Shown here piece by piece: positions 60,081 through 64,000 of a DNA stretch of 64,000 nucleotides. The DNA is taken from positions 186,001 through 250,000 of the forward strand of contig NZ_JABWGN010000006.1 of assembly GCF_013363975.1 (NCBI RefSeq), read 5' to 3'. Position numbers and translations under genes: made by a program. The notes beneath the pieces were generated by a model, which was not told the origin of the DNA, searched no databases, and saw only the letters and a list, made by a program, of their open reading frames with translations. The stretch comes from Nonomuraea montanisoli. Lineage in GTDB: Bacteria; Actinomycetota; Actinomycetes; Streptosporangiales; Streptosporangiaceae. The first letter of the stretch is position 1; every line of letters begins with the position of its first letter.

Positions 60081-61247
60081 TTGGGCTGGTGGCAGATCGA
60101 CGCCGACACCCTCGCCGGCAGCCGGTTCGTCGTCTCCGCGCTGGCCGAGACCGTGGCGGGGCTGAAGACCCTGGCGAGCGGCACGGCCGCGCACCCGGGC
60201 GAGCGCGCCTGGCTCGACGCCCACCTGCTCTCCTACCGGAGCCGGCTGTCCGCCGACCCGATCACCGCGCGGCTCGTCCATGCCGCGCTCAGGCGCCGCT
60301 GGACCGCCGACTTCCTGGCCCCCACACCCGCCGGCGAAGGGGAGACGCCCTTCGACGCCGAGGTCGGACGCGTCCGCGCGACCCCCGCCGAGGCCGTCCG
60401 CGCGGACCTCGCGGTCGCGCTGGACGGGCCGCTCCCGGCCGCGCTGGAAGGCCGCGACGACCTGGCCGGCCGCGCGGCCGATCTCCTGGAATGGGTGTGG
60501 CGCGAGACCGTGCTGCCCACCTGGCCGCGCCGCCGCAGGGTCATCGAGGCCGACATCGCCGCCAGGTCGGAACGGCTCAGCCAGGGCGGCTGGGCCGCGA
60601 CGCTGGGGGACATGCGGCCCGGCATGCGCTGGCTGGGGGAGGGCCGGCTGCAGATCAACGCCTACGACTATCCGCCCCGGGACCTGGCCGGCGCCCGGCT
60701 GCTGTTCGTGCCGGTGACCCCGAACAGGGGCTGGGTGAGCTGGGAGCCGGTGCCGTACCGGTGCGCGGTGGTGTACCCGTGCCGGGGACCGCTCGCCGGA
60801 GGCGACCCTCCGCCGCCGCCCGACGCGCTGGGCAGGCTGCTGGGCAGCGCCCGGGCCGGGGTCCTCGTCCTCCTCGACGGCCCCAAGAGCACGACCCAGC
60901 TCGTGGCGCTGACCGGCCAGGGGCTGGGGTCGGTGGGCCGGCATCTCAAGGTGCTGCTGGACGCCCGCCTGATCCGGCGGCGACGCGCCGGCCGGTCCGT
61001 CCTGTACTCCCGGACTCGGCTGGGCGACGCCCTGGTCGAGGGCCAGGAGGGGGACGAGGGCGGCGGCTCAGAGACGTTACAGGGCGGTCAGCCTGCCGTA
61101 CGCGGACAAGGTCGTGGCCAGGTCGCCCGGCGCGCCCCGCAGGGTGGCGTCCAGGAAGGCGGCCGTGACGTCGGCGGTGACGCGTGGCCCGGTGTCGCGT
61201 GGCCCGGTGTCGGGTCGGCCGGTGTCGGGTCGGCCGGTGTCGCGTGA
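60081..61247 (+). CDS. ArsR-like regulator with long N-terminal domain
   Basis: About 388 residues from TTG 60081 (G-W-W-Q-I-D-A-D-T-L opening, GAGGGGG site); the frame is open to 60021. Residues 1-235 belong to a domain found in actinobacterial ArsR-type regulators of unknown ligand. Residues 250-320 hold the winged helix: S-A-R-A-G-V-L-V-L-L-D-G-P-K-S-T-T-Q-L, then L-G-S-V-G-R-H-L-K-V-L and G-R-S-V-L-Y-S-R. The natural fold ends near 61040; the frame continues 70 codons of Gly/Val-rich low complexity antisense into the next gene. It faces the MFS exporter, its likely target. Confidence 0.8.
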   Translation: MGWWQIDADTLAGSRFVVSALAETVAGLKTLASGTAAHPGERAWLDAHLLSYRSRLSADPITARLVHAALRRRWTADFLAPTPAGEGETPFDAEVGRVRATPAEAVRADLAVALDGPLPAALEGRDDLAGRAADLLEWVWRETVLPTWPRRRRVIEADIAARSERLSQGGWAATLGDMRPGMRWLGEGRLQINAYDYPPRDLAGARLLFVPVTPNRGWVSWEPVPYRCAVVYPCRGPLAGGDPPPPPDALGRLLGSARAGVLVLLDGPKSTTQLVALTGQGLGSVGRHLKVLLDARLIRRRRAGRSVLYSRTRLGDALVEGQEGDEGGGSETLQGGQPAVRGQGRGQVARRAPQGGVQEGGRDVGGDAWPGVAWPGVGSAGVGSAGVA

Positions 61248-62573
61248 TCCGGTGTCGCGTGGTCCGGTGTCGCGGTCCGGCGAGCCGACGAGCGCGGGCA
61301 GCGGCGGCAGGAAGAGCGGCGCGTCGGTGAAGGTCAGGTGCGCCGTGCCGGGAACGGTCAGCCGGTAGCCGGCCGCCGTGCTGAGCCCCAGCACCCGGGT
61401 CATGCGGTCGACGTAGTCGCGCTCCTGCCCGGGCTCGATGTCGTGGACGAGCGCGAGCGCGGGCTGGGGGAACGGCCCCGGGGCGGGGTCCCGGGGATAG
61501 CCGTCGATGTCGATGACGGCGGCGAACCGGTGGTCCTCGCGGGCGGCCTGCAGGGCGGCGGCGCCGCCGAGGGAGTGACCGGTCACCGCGGCCCGGCCCG
61601 TGTCCAGCCGTCCGGCGAGCGTGCCCGGCGACCCGCCGTGGTCGAGGCGGCCGAGCTGGGTGAGGACGAAGCGGAGGTCCGCCGCGCGGACCGCGGCCCA
61701 CGCGGCCGCCCGCCGGTTGTCCTCCGCCGGATCGCCGGTGGCCGCGAGCCGCGTCCGGATCACCCGGCCGTCGGCGAGGGTCACGACGGCCGAGTCGTAC
61801 GGGTGGTCGAGGGCCGCCACCACGTATCCGCGGCTGGCCAGTTCCTCGGCCCAGGCGGTGTTCTGGGTGCGCACCCCGCCGAGCCCCGGCGAGAACAGCA
61901 CGACCGGGAACCGCCCGTCCGCCGCCGGCGCGCCGGACACGGACCGCGTGGTCGCCAGCGTCGCCTGGTCCAGCACGAGACCCGGCAGCCCGAGGTAGGC
62001 GGCCGTGCCGTGGGCGACGGTCCGCGCCTCCCGCTCGGTGCGGCCGAGATAGCGCGCCCGCCGGGCCGCCGGGGTCGTGCCGGTCGCGGGGTACCAGAGC
62101 TGGACCACGACCACGCGCCGGTCGTCGCGGCGGGACGTGGCGGGCTCCGGCCGGGCGGTGTCGGTCCACTGCACGACCGTGGTGCCGACCGCGTACGGGC
62201 CGGACGGCTCGGGGAACACGGGCACGGGCAGCGCCCAGGCCGTCACCGCCCCGGCCACGACCAGGAGCAGGGCCGCCGCCGACCCCAGCCGGGTGGTCCA
62301 CCGCCTCCACCGCGCGGCCCGTCCGGCATGCCGTCCGAACAGGGGAGGAACGGTGACCGCCAGCGCGAGGGCCCCGCCCGCGAGCACCGGCACGACGGGC
62401 CAGCGGATGCCCGAGAGGGCCAGCGCGATCGCGCACAGCGCGAAGACCGCCGCGCCGGCCAGCGTCACCGGCCGCCGCGCGCCGGGCGGCAGCCGGCGGG
62501 CCGGGACCGGCACCAGGGCGGCCACCAGGGCCGCGAACTCCATGGGGGACAGGCCGAGTATCGCTGTGTTCAC
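61077..62573 (-). CDS. Membrane-anchored PAF-acetylhydrolase-like alpha/beta hydrolase
   Basis: About 498 residues from GTG 62573 (ATG 62609 is an alternative; neither has a good ribosome-binding site). Four hydrophobic helices occupy residues 1-125. The hydrolase domain follows, with L-F-S-P-G-L-G-G (oxyanion), A-A-L-D-H-P-Y-D, the nucleophile in T-G-H-S-L-G-G-A, Asp in D-I-D-G-Y, and His in G-T-A-H-L-T-F. This layout matches bacterial proteins like platelet-activating-factor acetylhydrolase or polyester hydrolases. Near the C-terminus, six D-T-G-x-x units interrupt the domain. The hydrolase would lie outside the membrane. Lipid or lipid-ester substrate is likely. Confidence 0.87.
   Translation of the reverse strand: MNTAILGLSPMEFAALVAALVPVPARRLPPGARRPVTLAGAAVFALCAIALALSGIRWPVVPVLAGGALALAVTVPPLFGRHAGRAARWRRWTTRLGSAAALLLVVAGAVTAWALPVPVFPEPSGPYAVGTTVVQWTDTARPEPATSRRDDRRVVVVQLWYPATGTTPAARRARYLGRTEREARTVAHGTAAYLGLPGLVLDQATLATTRSVSGAPAADGRFPVVLFSPGLGGVRTQNTAWAEELASRGYVVAALDHPYDSAVVTLADGRVIRTRLAATGDPAEDNRRAAAWAAVRAADLRFVLTQLGRLDHGGSPGTLAGRLDTGRAAVTGHSLGGAAALQAAREDHRFAAVIDIDGYPRDPAPGPFPQPALALVHDIEPGQERDYVDRMTRVLGLSTAAGYRLTVPGTAHLTFTDAPLFLPPLPALVGSPDRDTGPRDTGSRDTGRPDTGRPDTGPRDTGPRVTADVTAAFLDATLRGAPGDLATTLSAYGRLTAL
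61181..61270. repeat. 15-bp in-frame tandem repeat, six copies
   Basis: Units CGCGTGGCCCGGTGT or CGGGTCGGCCGGTGT, three variants arranged in pairs, encode D-T-G-P-R-like steps in the hydrolase on the minus strand. They also encode the Gly/Val-rich tail of the opposing regulator frame. The length is a multiple of three. Confidence 0.9.
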
Positions 62574-62912
62574 CCGATCATCGTCGGAGAGCGGCCCTCC
62601 GCCGGACATCGGCCCAATGTCCAGCGATGCGTGCCACCCGGGTATGACGCGCGACGCCCGATCTGCGACCGCGGTCGCACCCCGGGTCGCACGGCCGGCC
62701 CCCTCAAGACCGTCCGGCCGCACGCCGGACCTCAGGGTCGCCCGGCCGCACGCCGGATCTCAGGGGCCGTCCGGCCGCCGCGACCCGGTGCCCTTCCCTC
62801 CCGCGCGGACCCGTCGCCGTCACGACGCCACTTGCACGCGGTAAGCGGCGGTTGTTAGATCGGGACGATCATCTCGTCGGCGTCCCCGCGGACCCGGAGG
62901 AGGACAGGGCAG
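62574..62912. other. 339-bp divergent intergenic region with 28-bp repeat
   Basis: No gene is seen. A 28-bp unit with core CCGGCCGCACGCCGGA and CTCAGGG occurs at 62711-62738 and 62739-62766, followed by a partial third copy. The stretch is otherwise GC-rich until the promoter of the STAND gene. Confidence 0.6.
62832..62860 (+). promoter_or_regulatory. Vegetative-type promoter TTGCAC-N17-TTAGAT
   Basis: A -35 box TTGCAC (62832-62837) and -10 box TTAGAT (62855-62860) at the optimal 17-bp spacing lie 53 bp before the STAND gene start. Confidence 0.65.
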
Positions 62913-64000
62913 GTGCCTCGGCCAGAGCGTCCCCTGGACGCCGGAGACAGCCCGTTACTACGCTTCGCGGCCGACCTGAGAGCGCTGCGCAGGAAGGCCG
63001 GCGACCCCACCTACCGCCGGCTCGCGCGGCTCGCCCACTACTCGGCCGCGACCCTGTCGGAGGCCGCCGCCGGCCGCAGGCTGCCCACGCTCGCGGTGAC
63101 GCTGGCCTACGTGCGGGCCTGCGGCGGCGACGAGGCCGAATGGGAGGAGCGCTGGCGGCGCATCAGCGAGGAGCCGGCCGGTCCCGCGCCGGGCGGCGAC
63201 GACGGCGCCTCGCCGTACGTGGGACTGGCCTCCTTCCAGGCGGAGGACGCGGCGCGGTTCTTCGGCCGCGAACGGGTGACCGGCGAGCTGCTGCGACGCG
63301 TCGCCGAGCAGCGGATCGTGATGGTGTTCGGCGCCTCGGGGGCGGGCAAGTCGTCGCTGCTGCGCGCCGGGCTGCTGGCCGCCCTCCGCCAGCCGGGCCG
63401 CCCGTCCGACGCGACCTCCGCCCACGCGGCCTCGGCCGTCCGCGAGCCGGGCCGCCCGTCCGGCGCGACCTCGGGCGACGCGACCTCGGGCGACGCGACC
63501 TCGGCCCGCGCGGGGGACCGGCTCTGGCGGGCCCTGCTGTTCACGCCAGGGGCGCACCCGCTGGAGGAGTGCGCGATCCACCTGGCGCGCCTGTCCGGCG
63601 GCACGCCCGGCCCGCTGCGCGACGAGCTCGCCGCCGAACCCCGAGCCCTGCACCGCCTGGCCCGCCAGCTCCTCGGCGACGAGCCCCCCGGCCCGGAGCT
63701 CGTCGTCATCGTGGACCAGTTCGAGGAGGTCTTCACCCTCTGCCACGACGAGGCGGAGCGCGCGCGGTTCGTCGACCTGCTCCTCACCGCGGCCCGCGCC
63801 GGCGGCAGCCGCTGCCGTCTCGTCCTCGGCGTCCGCGCCGACTTCTACGCCCACTGCACCAGCCACCCGGCGCTGCTGGAGGCGCTGCGCGAGGCCCACC
63901 TGCCCCTCGGCCCGATGACCGCCGACGAGCTGCGCCAGGCGGTCGTCCAGCCGGCCGCGCGGGCGGGCCACATCGTGGAGGGCGCGCTGGCCTCACGGAT
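62913..64000 (+). CDS. HTH-STAND NTPase (nSTAND1 type), 3' end outside window
   Basis: The first 362 residues of a large protein. Residues 14-82 form an XRE-like helix-turn-helix of the kind that heads actinobacterial STAND proteins (L-R-A-L-R-R-K-A-G-D-P-T-Y-R-R-L-A). Then S-P-Y-V-G-L-A-S-F-Q-A-E-D-A and F-F-G-R-E lead into a P-loop NTPase: Walker A F-G-A-S-G-A-G-K-S-S at 139-148, Walker B V-V-I-V-D-Q-F-E-E near 266-274. Residues 162-200 are an Ala/Thr/Ser/Gly insertion made by DNA repeats. Intact relatives continue with WD40 repeats. GTG 62913 follows GGAGGAGG. Such proteins are signalling or defence switches. Confidence 0.85.
   Translation, partial: MPRPERPLDAGDSPLLRFAADLRALRRKAGDPTYRRLARLAHYSAATLSEAAAGRRLPTLAVTLAYVRACGGDEAEWEERWRRISEEPAGPAPGGDDGASPYVGLASFQAEDAARFFGRERVTGELLRRVAEQRIVMVFGASGAGKSSLLRAGLLAALRQPGRPSDATSAHAASAVREPGRPSGATSGDATSGDATSARAGDRLWRALLFTPGAHPLEECAIHLARLSGGTPGPLRDELAAEPRALHRLARQLLGDEPPGPELVVIVDQFEEVFTLCHDEAERARFVDLLLTAARAGGSRCRLVLGVRADFYAHCTSHPALLEALREAHLPLGPMTADELRQAVVQPAARAGHIVEGALASR
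63464..63508. repeat. 15-bp in-frame repeat, three copies, in STAND gene
   Basis: CGCGACCTCGGGCGA occurs twice and a variant a third time. A larger imperfect duplication (GCCGGGCCGCCCGTCCG with flanks, about 63391 and 63448) contains it. Together they build the low-complexity insertion after Walker A. Confidence 0.8.

Overview
The window is high-GC actinomycete chromosome. Third codon positions are almost all G or C, GTG starts are common, several genes start right behind a TANNNT box as leaderless transcripts do, and there are many TetR, MarR, MerR, LuxR, WYL and HxlR regulators, a Pkn-type kinase and a STAND NTPase. A member of Streptosporangiales or a close relative is likely, but no rRNA or other taxonomic marker is present. 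No tRNA, rRNA or CRISPR array was recognised.

Layout. 1-4.2 kb: end of a TPR protein, then a MarR regulator with three operator-like dyads facing an EthD / LigB-type dioxygenase / quinone-reductase operon. 4.6-9.2 kb: a LuxR-type two-component pair whose kinase has a 270-residue repetitive tail, and a BBE-type FAD oxidase with a repeat-encoded N-terminus. 9.2-20.2 kb: repeat tract, two DUF4236 proteins, a lipoprotein/membrane protein pair, an SMP-30 protein, a beta-helix protein with divergent TetR, a secreted S1 protease, a DUF418 protein and a TetR-P450 pair. 20.2-32.6 kb: ordinary accessory genes: small regulators, two STAS proteins, TSUP transporter, WYL, TetR, MerR with aldo/keto reductase, Ser/Thr kinase, TetR, esterase with an IS30-HTH regulator, serine hydrolase. 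32.6-46.75 kb: an apparent acquired island. Two EamA transporter fragments flank it in the order and orientation expected if one gene had been split. It carries a DUF6326/TetR pair, a graveyard of broken genes (transposase start, sugar-ABC permease, oxidoreductase and hydrolase pieces) and a complete-looking catabolic locus at 35.5-45.5 kb. 46.9-57.3 kb: two paralogous ABC-2 exporter plus two-component modules separated by an HxlR/oxidoreductase pair. In the second, the permease is fused in frame to a TAP-like alpha/beta hydrolase. 57.3-64 kb: carboxylesterase, MFS exporter with ArsR-like regulator, membrane-anchored PAF-acetylhydrolase-like protein, and the start of a HTH-STAND protein running off the end.

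How genes work together. The island's catabolic locus has two divergent operons. Each supplies a class A flavin monooxygenase, a type I extradiol dioxygenase and an alpha/beta hydrolase of the C-C hydrolase type; the right operon adds a fumarylacetoacetate-hydrolase-family enzyme and an AraC regulator. This reads as hydroxylation, ring cleavage and C-C hydrolysis of an unknown aromatic. The twin ABC/two-component modules look like exporters controlled by their own sensors.

The most unusual signals are the permease-hydrolase fusion, the triplicated ribosome-binding site and start codon ahead of the second module's kinase, the split EamA gene, and tandem repeats that inside genes always have units divisible by three.
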